Shown in pieces: positions 55,195-64,000 of a stretch of 64,000 bases of DNA. The stretch's first letter is position 1, and the number at the start of each line of letters is the position of its first letter. The notes under the pieces were generated by a model, which saw only the letters and a list, made by a program, of their open reading frames with translations, searched no databases and was not told the DNA's origin. Made by a program: the position numbers and the translations under genes. Source of the stretch: Morinoia aosen (Eukaryota; Arthropoda; Malacostraca; Amphipoda; Talitridae); assembly GCA_030386875.1 (NCBI GenBank), contig CM059559.1, positions 69,764,392 through 69,828,391 of the forward strand, in the 5' to 3' direction.

Positions 55195-56615
55195 CGGCTA
55201 ACCATTTTAGAGAACCCATCTAAGGTCCTTCGCGAATTACCCTGACAAAAGGGGTAATTTCTAAACTACAAGACGTACAATCTTGAAATTAGTAACAAAT
55301 TTATGGGCGTGACGAGTACAACATATATATGTAATTAAGAAATTTTTTACGCCCCTGTGGGGGGGAGGAAGAGGGCCTCTCGTGGCCCGTCAATGGTCGG
55401 CCGATTTTCTCTATAAGGCTCATTTTGACAACGTGATAATTCCTGAACTATTGCACCTAAAAACTTGAAATTTGTCTCATTGTAAATATCGATTTATTCT
55501 CCAACTCTGAGTGTATAATAAAACTGTCATACACTCCCTGGGGAGGCATGGATAGATGTTTTCTGACCCTCTGAATGGTCGACCGATTTTCTCTATAAGG
55601 CTCATTTTGACAAGGTTATAATTCCTGAACTATTACAGCTATGAATTTGAAATTGGTCTCATTATAAAGATCAATTCATTCTCCAACTCTGAGTGTATAA
55701 TAAAACTGTCATACGCTCCCTGGGGGATGACAGAGAGCAAGGTTTCTCCACCTTACTCTAGCCCGATAATCCGCACTCGCAAATGCCGCCCTCACCTAAC
55801 TTATGACGTGCTGTTCGAATCCTGGTCCATAGCCATGTCGTTCTAGGCACGCTCACGTATCTCTTCGAATCCCGGAGGTGACAAATTTTTTTCTCAGCTG
55901 AGATTGATCATTTTCATGTTTTTCTTACTCATGTGGTCTTTTGTGAGGCAATATTATAAGTAGAGCTGTTCCAATGCATAACTCGCATATCTGCACTCAA
56001 AGATATATGCAGAATTTTTTATGCAATGCAAAAAACTATCTTGTGCATTTGCAAAATCACATTTGCAATTACGCATGTACACTATAACAGATGTAATATG
56101 CAAAGTGCTTTTTGCATGTGCACCATATCATTGCACATATGGTGTCATGCGAGTGGTGCAATTTGATTCACCTGTTTATAATGTAAAACTGCAAATACGT
56201 CCCTTAATCCAGAAATTTTGTACATTGATGGGACCTCGCGCACAAATACTCTAGGTTGCAAGCAGCATCACAAGTTTTACCCGGTGCACTGTCGTCAGTA
56301 CCTGATCCCCAGGTTACCTTCTTGACCTGTTCTTCAGTTGTTAAATATGGTTCATCAATAAAATACAATAGAGGTGTCCGAACTGAATTTAATGAAGTTT
56401 GAAGTATTTCAGGATTGCATAGTGTGATAGTTTTTGTACATCTAGTGATAGTTTTCTTGCTCTCTTCTACACATAGGCCTCCCTATACGTACAAAAGTGT
56501 TCAAGTGAAAATACAACTGTGAAATTTGTTTCAATTTCCGAAACATATGCATTTAGTGAAGGAATAATAAATACCTCTGTTGTGCTCTGCCTGTTCATAA
56601 AAAAATGAGAAAAAG
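55195..56615 (-). repeat. Dispersed repeat R3, copy 2 (inverted to copy 1)
   Basis: Reverse-orientation match to 19498-20742, from GGCTAACCATTTTAGAGAACCC to CATATGCATTTAGTGAAGGAATAATA and the AGGCAGAGCACA complement. It has extra units of the module of about 175-180 bp (landmark CCGATTTTCTCTATAAGGC at 55401 and 55583). A plus-strand tRNA-like stretch with TTCGAATCCCGGAG lies at 55866. Confidence 0.8.
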
Positions 56616-56990
56616 CTCAACAAAGTAATCCTTGTAATTCCGGAAATCCAACGAATTCCCAAAGCTTGCATCATTATAGTGATTTCGCTTTCTGGACTTA
56701 GAGCTGCAATTGACATTTAGAGATTATATACTGATTTGAATATTCCTGCAATACTTCGTTATTCAAAACCTAATGCGAATGTTTGGTATTCTGGGATCTC
56801 CGAAATGAGAGGGATTACGTAGAGGAAAATTATGATAATTATTTTCTAATTTTTTCATTAATTTTCGAATTGAAATGTAGCGATATATTTGATAATATGT
56901 TGATGATTGAAGAAGTGAACAAATTTCTTATACTATTCTAATGATTATCATTATTTAGTAGTTAAACCATGCCCAAAGTACCTGTACAAT
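56616..56990. other. No recognised feature
   Basis: AT-rich sequence between R3 and R4 copies. In the left-hand block (19146-20742) the two repeats are adjacent, so this stretch is either an insertion or sequence lost from the left block. Confidence 0.4.
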
Positions 56991-57400
56991 ACTTATTGTG
57001 GGAAAACTGTTCGTTTATCGTGAAACATAATAAGAGTATACACTGTTATGGTACAGATATCGGCTGGGACTTCATAGTTATCAATAACGATGATAATCCT
57101 TTTGGTTCAGCATAAAGTTAACTAAAATTAACCATTTTCAACTCCGATAAAATCACAGAAAGCTGGTAGCTCGCTTTGACTAAGTTCCCTTCCGTCAAGG
57201 TGTCGCGGGTTCGAACCCCATCGCTGCGCGGCGATTTTTGCATGGCATCCAGTGAATATTATAATGTTTTCTTCATTAGCAGCAAGTGCATGATATTTTA
57301 AATATTGAAGACTATCGTAAAGAATCATTACTTTACGGTTCAATATTTGATATATCGCACAATATCCAGTTTCGTTTCCGATCTGATTTGTCTACACGAG
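56990..57400 (+). repeat. Dispersed repeat R4, copy 2, with tRNA-like segment
   Basis: Near-perfect reverse complement of 63590-64000. The plus strand has GCTGGTAGCTCGCTTTGACT and GCGGGTTCGAACCCC at tRNA A-box/B-box spacing, followed by ATCGCTGCGCGGCGATTTTTGC. The arms do not fold into a full cloverleaf. Probably a tRNA-derived SINE family. Confidence 0.7.
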
Positions 57401-57479
57401 CGATTCCGGCTCTAACTCAGACTGCACATCTTCATAATTTTTGGACTTCAACTCTACCTATTCACAATTTATAGGATGA

Positions 57480-58169
57480 CTAGTTTTTTTCTCAATGTTT
57501 GTAGGTGTTGCAATGTGTACATATGTTTACCCCATTCTTTTTTTAAATACTTTTAAATAGGCAACAGAATTTTACAAATGAAGTTCTAATATTACGAGTG
57601 CATAGGACCCGTCGGAAATTCTTATACAATAAAATACTAAGTGTCTTTTTAAACAAATAATTTCAGAAATAGATTTAAGTTTTCCTGTGCATAATTTCCC
57701 CTATCTTATTACAATGGAAATTTCATTGAATAAATAAAATTTGTTAGTCCGTCTTGCTTGGTCTTTCTCCCTTTCACGCTCGTAAAAGATGTTTAATGAT
57801 TGTTTCTGCGATATAGCGAAAGATCATGATATTGTTCTACATCGGTATTGTCCCAATACCGATATTGTTGACCTGACAACATTTCGAAATCTTCATTACA
57901 ACGAACTAATGAATTATATAATGCCTAGAAAGAGATACCATTACAACTTTTCAAATCGTAAGAAAATAATTACAAAAATCTACACCTCAGCGTATTCTTC
58001 ATTAGAAAGTGGGCATCGATCACAACATAAAAAGTTAAACAGGGAAATAAATAGTGAAATAGAAAACTAAAACTCTTGGAAAACCAAGCAATACTCAACG
58101 AATAACGTTAGAAATGAGCAAAAATGTCAATTAATAATACATGTTACCTTGACCGAAATTCAAGAAAGT
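57480..58169 (+). other. No recognised gene; one short frame of unknown status
   Basis: A 93-codon frame at 57789-58070 begins MFNDCFCDIAKDHDIVLH and has a Lys/Arg/Asn-rich end. It matches no family I know, its codon use is as AT-rich as the flanks, and it runs to the edge of repeat R1. It may be chance. Confidence 0.25.
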
Positions 58170-59370
58170 AAACAAAATGAAATCAATTGGGAGTACATAA
58201 GTATTGCATATTGTTGGAAAAAATCAACTAGTATTACAGTTATTAACATCAGAATAAGCTAATCGAATTTTTATCATTAACACTGATCATATAATCTGAA
58301 AACGACAGAAGTCTTGATGTATCAGGCCATAGCTTCAGGTGTTTGCAAGGACTATTAATTATTTAGCAATACTTCGAAGCAAAGAAATAAAAACCGGAAG
58401 AAATCGTCAGGAACCACTGGTATAGAACATAGACACATTAAGTACGTGCAGTCCTACCACTCTTTATGTGAGTGCCACGTATTGCGTCGGCTGAGCTGTT
58501 TTGCAAGTAACTTGAAACACATTTACTGCTAGTTTCTACTTCCTATGTATGAATTGAAGGGGAAAAGAACGAAACAGAAAGAAACAAATTAAGTTTGCGA
58601 AGTTTTCATTTCTCATTCCTGCTGTTTAACTGCAAAATATTCATTATTGCTTCAGAACGAAACTTCTGTTTCGAAACGTAGAAACCTCATATATATGCAT
58701 GTGTGCGTATCTACTTTGTCTAGATATCAATGACAGTGTGAGGTAATAGGTAAAAATATGCTGTTTCGAACTTCGGAAAAAATAATCGGCAAAAACATTG
58801 CGAATTTTTTAGCTTTTCGGTCAAATATTTCAACTCTCTTGTGTTTACTTTCTGTTCTAAACAATTTCAAATAATTTATAACGAAAATTAGAATTGCAGT
58901 CACACAAAATAGCGACTCCAACCTCTACTCCACCGCATTCGGAGAAGCGACTCAGACTCCGACTCCACCCCAAAACACGAGAATGTGGAATTGTATTCAA
59001 CTGGTGGAGATGCTGGTCGTGACTTTAAAGGTAAGTAAAAATGTAAGGTTGCAAAACCTTGTATTTGTGTACCGAACATAGCCACCTATTTGCCACCATA
59101 GCCACCTATTTGCCACCATTTCTGGGAAGGCGGAAAAAAACCGTCGAGTGTATAGCGGCAGTGGGCGGTTGCATTGCTGCCACCGGCGTTTAAACAATCC
59201 GCTCATTAATTTTTCCTCTCAATGTGTCCGAAAGAATCTAATCCTACGCGCTGCTTCTGGTACGGCCGCAACGGTAAAAAATCCAATCGAAAACAAAACG
59301 CCAACTGCGTCAACGGCCTAACAGAGCTGATTCATGTCACTTACATAATCAAAATAGTTAAAAAGTTATC
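58170..59370 (+). repeat. Dispersed repeat R1, copy 2
   Basis: Same-orientation match to 5560-6720. It differs by scattered changes, a roughly 25-base extra stretch near 58630 and a local duplication near 59090. Confidence 0.85.
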
Positions 59371-59399
59371 GGGAGGCTTCCTAATCTTAAGTAAAAAGG

Positions 59400-60755
59400 A
59401 GAGAACTTAAAATACCGTATAAAACACTTACTCGAATTAAAAAATGCAAGTAAACACATAAAATATAACGTTTAGAGCATTCGTTCATCTTCAGCAAAAA
59501 ACAAATTCACCTGAAAAGACATGCAATGATTTCGATTGATGATAAATTGAAAAAAAAAACTTAAAAACTACTGGTTAACTATTGATAACGGGAAAGAACT
59601 AAGCTGGTTGTTTAAAATCGGCTTATATTTGAAAATGAACAAATAGTAAAGACTCCAAAATTCTTGAATCGGTAGCAAATTTAGATCTGGTAAGAATTTT
59701 AAAATCACTGATGTCAAACGGACTATTACAATGCTCTGAAAGATCCCTAATGCTGCCCATACACGATCAATTATATTGTGCAAGTCTGGCTTGCACAACG
59801 TAATTGATAATTTTCAGTTAGCCGCACACGATCAATATACATGCGCAAAAAAGGCAGTTTGTTCTGCTGCAAAGTTGGCTGATATACCTGGTCCGCTCCA
59901 GTGCCAGATATTTCTGAATCCAAAACTGTTCTCAGTTCTTTGCGATAGTTGGTCCTATTTGCATTTATCTTTTTTTACATCTCCTCTCATGGAATTTGAG
60001 TATTTTTCCTTGAATTTTTCCACAAAGACAGCATGAACTGCATCTTTCTTCGGGCTGTTAGAGTAATCATCACATTTTACTTTCCATAAAAGTAGTAAAG
60101 TTTTATGAACTTGTAAACATTCAAATAGTACATAAGTCTATGGCCTGATACCCTGTCTTCTATTTCACACATTTTAATTGTAGGCTACTTACTTATTCTG
60201 AAACAGAACATAGCTTAGCTTGCACAATACCATTGAAGGGCAGCATACACAGTCAAATAATTGTGCAATGCTAGAGACTTGTGCGAGAAATATCAAGCAG
60301 AACTTGATTTACTCAATACAATTGCACAAGTCCTCAATATCGCCCATACACGGTCAATTTAATTGACAATTGAGGGTATTGACAATGATATTGCGCAGTA
60401 TAATTGATCGTGTATGGGCCGCTTAACAGCTGAATGCGTAGACTAGATTTTAAAATCCTCACCAGATCTAAATTTGCCACCGATTTAAGAATTTTAGAGT
60501 CTTAATTCATTTTAAAAATTAAACCAATTCTAAACAACCACCTTACTTCTTTTCCGTTATCAAGAGTTAAGCGGTAGTTTTAGGATTATTTTTTTCAATT
60601 TATCATCAATGTAACTCATTTCATGTCTTTTCACGTAAATTTGTTTTTTGCTTATAATGAGCGAAGGCTCTCAACGTCCATTTCTTACGATTCTTTTCCA
60701 GTCTCGAGAATATCCTTTAATTATAAGTGTTTTATACCATATATCCTTTCTTAGT
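59400..60755. repeat. Foldback element with arms of about 330 bp
   Basis: Left arm about 59400-59745 pairs with the right arm about 60430-60755. Matching phrases include GTATAAAACACTTA, AAAAGACATG, GATGATAAATTGAAAAAA, AGCAAATTTAGATCTGG and GATTTTAAAATC with their complements. The space between the arms is occupied by another inverted-repeat element. Confidence 0.75.
59751..60423. mobile_element. Inverted-repeat DNA element in the foldback loop (Harbinger-like?)
   Basis: Termini GC(T/G)GCCCATACACGATCAAT in inverted orientation, flanked by TAA at 59748-59750 and 60424-60426. A 3-bp target is compatible with PIF/Harbinger. Further copies of the terminal motif occur inside (about 59813, 60238 and 60347), suggesting rearranged or self-nested copies. 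No transposase. Confidence 0.6.
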
Positions 60756-61770
60756 GAGTTATAATGTGACATTACAGAAAGCGGAGTATAAAAGGTAGGC
60801 AGAGTACTGTTCAAGAAAAGTAAACACTAAAAAATATTGAACACTCAAAAAGACACTGATCGAAGATTGACATTTTCGTGATTTGAATGTCTTTCAGCAT
60901 TATTCTTTAAAATGCTACTGTGAGGCTTATCATACCTATGCTCAGATTTAAAGAAGAAACGCCTTTTCTATCAGAGGACTTTCGTTTGTCTAAACAAAAT
61001 AAAGTAAGAAAAGCACGAAAGTAAAAAATAGACTTAAAAATCGAAACATCAATTTCCTAGCTTCTATAAATATGAAATCACCAATGCACATCCTCAAAAG
61101 TTCAAAAGAAAAGATTTAACTCAATAAATTTAAACGTGTCGTGCTTGAAGGAATAAAACATCCGTTTTTCGCAATTAAAAACTGTTGAACTGATTAACGA
61201 AAATACCACCGTAAGGGAGGAAACTGAGAACACCATCGTTTAAGTAAATTTCGCAATCGCTTGTTTGTGTGAGTACAAAAACACTCGAACATATACGTCT
61301 CAAGAATCACGAAAACAAGGAAACATTAAAGAAGACCCGCCTTCAACACCAAAGCCGTCGCAGTTGTCCACGAGCATCTACGATGGCATTGTTTCACTCG
61401 AAATAATAACCAACGTTCAAAGAATATTAGTGCAAATAGAAAAAGGTCTTATTACATGCAACGTCACCTCTTAGCCCTTTCATTCAATGTGCACAAGTGT
61501 AGCAAACACAGCCGTTACGGAATATGCTAGGTTTAATTAATTAAGACTTCTCAAAGCATCGTGAGTCGTGCTAGCGCGTGTCATTCATATAGACTCGATA
61601 CTGGGTTCACCGATGTAACTAACAACCTCGAAGGGCTCAATACGCACGTTTAGAATTAAGAGAACGACAACATCAGCCCGAATTCAAACTTCAACGCGTG
61701 AGACAATGCAAGTCCCCCTATAAATTATCTATGTAGTCAAATGGGTGAGCAGACAACACAATGTTGCACA
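60756..61770. other. No recognised feature
   Basis: AT-rich, with short frames only (for example 61265-61474) and no motif. No match was seen elsewhere in the window. Confidence 0.45.
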
Positions 61771-61774
61771 CACG

Positions 61775-62605
61775 TCTAAAACAAAAATATTTTCAATGAA
61801 ATAAGAACATTTATATTCCATACCATATCATTGATGCTTATCATTTAGCTCGATCATAATAACCATATTACAAATTTCATGTGCGAGATTACGATATGGT
61901 TCAATACGTGCGGCCCAACTGTTGTCTTTGCCCGAGAGACTTTAATGCTTTTGATATTTTCTCCCGCACAGATAACCGTAAGAAATTGAGAGAATGAGCG
62001 AGAAAGATGAAAAAAAAAAAGATATATAGAACAAGGAGAGGATATTGCACCCTATGTTAAAAATTAAATTATAAGCTCTCAATGGTAATAATTACGCGTA
62101 AAATTCTTTAAATCTGGAAATTGAATTCCGGGCAGGATTTCTCCAGCCTTCGGAATCGACTTATTTCTTTAGTAGATCGACTATGCCGAAAATGCGTGAT
62201 TAGTTTCCGGTAAATTTCATTTTTAACCCTTTAACGTCCGAATTTTTGTACTCATATTACCGTTAACACAACCACCGTCACTAAACTGGCGCTGGCATCT
62301 GGCAGTCACCGATATCAGGATGGGATAAGAACTGCCACTCGGCAGAGAACTTCAAAGAACACATTAGGGAACTAATTAAATAAGAAATACAATATATTGA
62401 GGGTATTTTTGAAAGAGGACACTGGTGTCCTCTGGGGCGTTAAAGGGTTAAAATCGACGCTATTGCCTTCAAGCGTTTTCAAAAAGTTCATTTCACTATC
62501 CATGTTTATTTATAACTTTAAAGAATGTTGACATATAAAAGAGTGTCCTTTTTATTCATAAATTTACACGTCACTCTTTCACTACAAACAATTACAGCAC
62601 CCATT
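61775..62605 (+). repeat. Dispersed repeat R2, copy 2
   Basis: Same-orientation match to 14030-14640 interrupted by a 221-base miniature element. Its right end grades into the candidate exon at 62597-62741. Confidence 0.8.
62227..62447. mobile_element. piggyBac-type miniature element
   Basis: Ends CCCTTTAACG(T/C)CC in inverted orientation, flanked by TTAA on both sides (62223-62226 and 62448-62451). The empty site with a single TTAA is preserved in R2 copy 1 (GATTTTAAAATCG near 14488). It also has an internal palindrome GAGGACACTGGTGTCCTC just inside the right end. No coding; non-autonomous. Confidence 0.85.
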
Positions 62606-62741
62606 AAATACCTCAGACAGCCAATCCTCGACTTGTTTCAACGAACTTTTCTTCGTTTTTTCCATCTCATCCGATTTCATAACGACGTTGAAGAAGTCAT
62701 CTTCGTCATCTACGTCCTCGGTATTGCTCCCATAAGCTGAA
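62597..62741 (-). CDS. Candidate host exon, unknown product
   Basis: On the minus strand a splice-acceptor-like TGGTATTTCAG (62742-62752) is followed by an open stretch reading YGSNTEDVDDEDDFFNVVMK and then SLKQVEDWLSE. After that comes a donor-like GAG|GTATTT near 62625; without splicing the frame runs on to a stop near 62587. The peptide is acidic, with balanced codon use unlike chance AT-rich frames. The family is not recognised and neighbouring exons were not found. Confidence 0.3.
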
Positions 62742-62759
62742 ATACCATTTTCCGATCTG

Positions 62760-63185
62760 TCTTAGATGGGCGATTAGTTTGTTGTTATTACCTCCACTCT
62801 TTGCACTTCGTTTAGCCGTTTTAGCTTAAAATGTGGATGCAAAGAGGACGCCAAGCTAAAATCGTCGATTTGAAGTACATTGGCAAATCGCATCATCTAG
62901 CTATGTAAATTTTCCGTATAACACATAATTTTACACTGACAACTCACATCATTCCTAATAACATATGTTATATAATAAGTTACATTAAAATATACTTATA
63001 TACTGTACGCAAAGTGTATGTGTTTCACTGTATCGCCTAATGCTAATAATAAAAAGTTGCCAGATGGGTTGTACCCTGTACGGTTTAGTTCCAAACGAGA
63101 ATGAAACGCGTATTGAACTTTATTGAAGCTATTTTGCAAATTTAATTGACATCGTGATGTTGCGGTTGCAAGTTATGGCCTGAAA
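62760..63185. other. No recognised feature
   Basis: AT-rich intergenic-type DNA. Nothing was identified. Confidence 0.4.
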
Positions 63186-63189
63186 CGTC

Positions 63190-63310
63190 GAAAATTGTTG
63201 CGATCGCAACTGGTTCGCAACTTTCCAAAAATTATTGCGGCGCAACCGGTTGCAACCGCAACAGAAAAAGTTGCGATCGCAATTGCTGCCGCAACTTGTT
63301 GTGGCGCAGC
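63190..63310. repeat. Cluster of GTTGCG/CGCAAC palindromes
   Basis: Perfect palindromes GTTGCGATCGCAAC (63197-63210), GCAACCGGTTGC (63242-63253) and TTGCGATCGCAA (63271-63282), plus many further GCAAC and GTTGC words. The function is unknown. Confidence 0.75.
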
Positions 63311-63439
63311 TGCCCAAAACTGCGGATAGTTGAGAACACTCTCGTTGGGGCGCGCTTGTATTGGCGTATTTTGTATTAGCATATTGGCATAACTTTTCCA
63401 ACTAAGAACTTGATACTAACTTTCTATTTCTGCAGTAAC

Positions 63440-64000
63440 GCTTTGAGGCAACCTAATATGGCTTATAATTAGAGCTGTGCCAATATGCATATGCATATAT
63501 GGACGCGTATGTGAAAATGTCAGCGCTTAAAATATGCGGCTTCAGGTTAGATATATGCGATTGCGGAGTGTCGTATGCACAGTACTCGCAATTGTATGCA
63601 AGCAATATGCGACTGCTGAATTTGTGAATCTGAATTTCAAATCAAATATTGAACCGTAAAGCAATGATTCTTTACGATAGTCTTCAATATTTAAAATATC
63701 ATGCATATGCTGCTAATGAAGAAAACATGATAATATTCACTGGATGCCATGCAAAAATCGCCGCGCAGCGATGGGATTCGAACCCGCGACACCTTGACGG
63801 AAGGGAACTTAGTCAAAGCGAGCTACCAGTTTTCTGTGATTTTATCGGAGATGAAAATGGTTAATTTCAGTTAACTTTATGCTGAACCAAAAGGATTATC
63901 TTCGTTATTGATTACTATGAAGTCCCAGCCGATATTTGGACAATAACAGTGTATACTCTTATTATGTTTCACGATAAACGAACAGTTTTCCCACAATAAG
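63440..64000 (-). repeat. Dispersed repeat R4, copy 3, runs off right edge
   Basis: 63590-64000 is the reverse complement of 56990-57400, including the tRNA-like B-box (GATTCGAACCCGCGACACC on the plus strand). 63440-63590 shares TAATTAGAGCTGTGCCAAT and TGCATAT words with the R3 copies (compare 20140-20160 and 55955-55985). Confidence 0.7.

Noticed and set aside
57170-57230. Working tRNA gene
   Set aside because: The B-box is good, but arms do not pair into a cloverleaf and the segment is repeated in R4 copies, which fits a SINE head better.
57789-58070. Small host gene
   Set aside because: 93 codons with AT-driven composition, no recognisable domain and no splice or promoter context; kept only as an unassigned note.
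62525-62740. Plus-strand 71-residue frame
   Set aside because: It is the antisense of the more plausible minus-strand exon candidate, and hydrophobic only because of that.

Overview
The window is a repeat graveyard from a eukaryotic, most likely arthropod, genome. The arthropod guess rests on the AT-rich background and on the mix of mobile elements: a copia element with an initiator-Met tRNA primer site, a Ty3/Gypsy element with a SCAN-like gag, LINEs with an AP-type endonuclease, a MULE transposon carrying a Ulp1-like protease, and PIF/Harbinger- and piggyBac-type miniature elements. It also rests on tRNA-derived SINEs whose tails read CCTAA repeats, like the TTAGG telomere repeat of many arthropods. 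I found no intact host gene. Two short stretches (8126-8512 and about 62597-62741, both minus strand) look like coding fragments or exons of unknown origin.

Layout: 1-5.1 kb is a minus-strand MULE/Phantom-like DNA transposon (copy A) with decayed transposase and Ulp1-like protease genes. 5.4-14 kb holds a polypurine tract, dispersed repeat R1, a possible Helitron 5' end, a GC-rich coding-like fragment, tandem repeats and a small LTR-element remnant. 14-20.8 kb holds repeat R2, then a segment of the same MULE (copy B, with an intact Ulp1-like frame) between two 1.05-kb direct repeats, then repeats R4 and R3 and tRNA-like remnants. 21.8-24.5 kb is a broken LTR retrotransposon with two minisatellites.

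26.7-40.2 kb is a stack of nested insertions whose order can be read from target-site duplications. A Gypsy-like element (26718-40196, TSD GTTCA) has a miniature DNA transposon in its 5' LTR, which itself carries a SINE. A second SINE lies in its interior. A complete-length copia element (32870-39996, minus strand, TSD GTTTC) sits in its 3' LTR, and the copia element is in turn interrupted by MULE and LINE sequence.

40.2-48.4 kb holds a long palindromic foldback repeat and then a LINE split by a Harbinger derivative and by a second, opposite-strand LINE. 48.5-54.9 kb is a diverged tandem array of MULE-associated repeats interrupted by a young Gypsy element with a SCAN-like gag (48811-53251, TSD GGGGT). 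54.9-64 kb holds foldbacks, second copies of R3 and R4 (inverted), R1 and R2 (direct), a nested pair of inverted-repeat elements and a piggyBac-type miniature element whose empty site is present in the first R2 copy.

The elements do not work together as a pathway. They are layers of independent insertions. The most unusual items are the Ulp1-carrying MULE with its long direct repeats, the module of about 175 bp shared by several otherwise different repeats, and the GC-rich coding-like fragment downstream of a Helitron-like end. All family names come from reading motifs by eye; no database search was possible.
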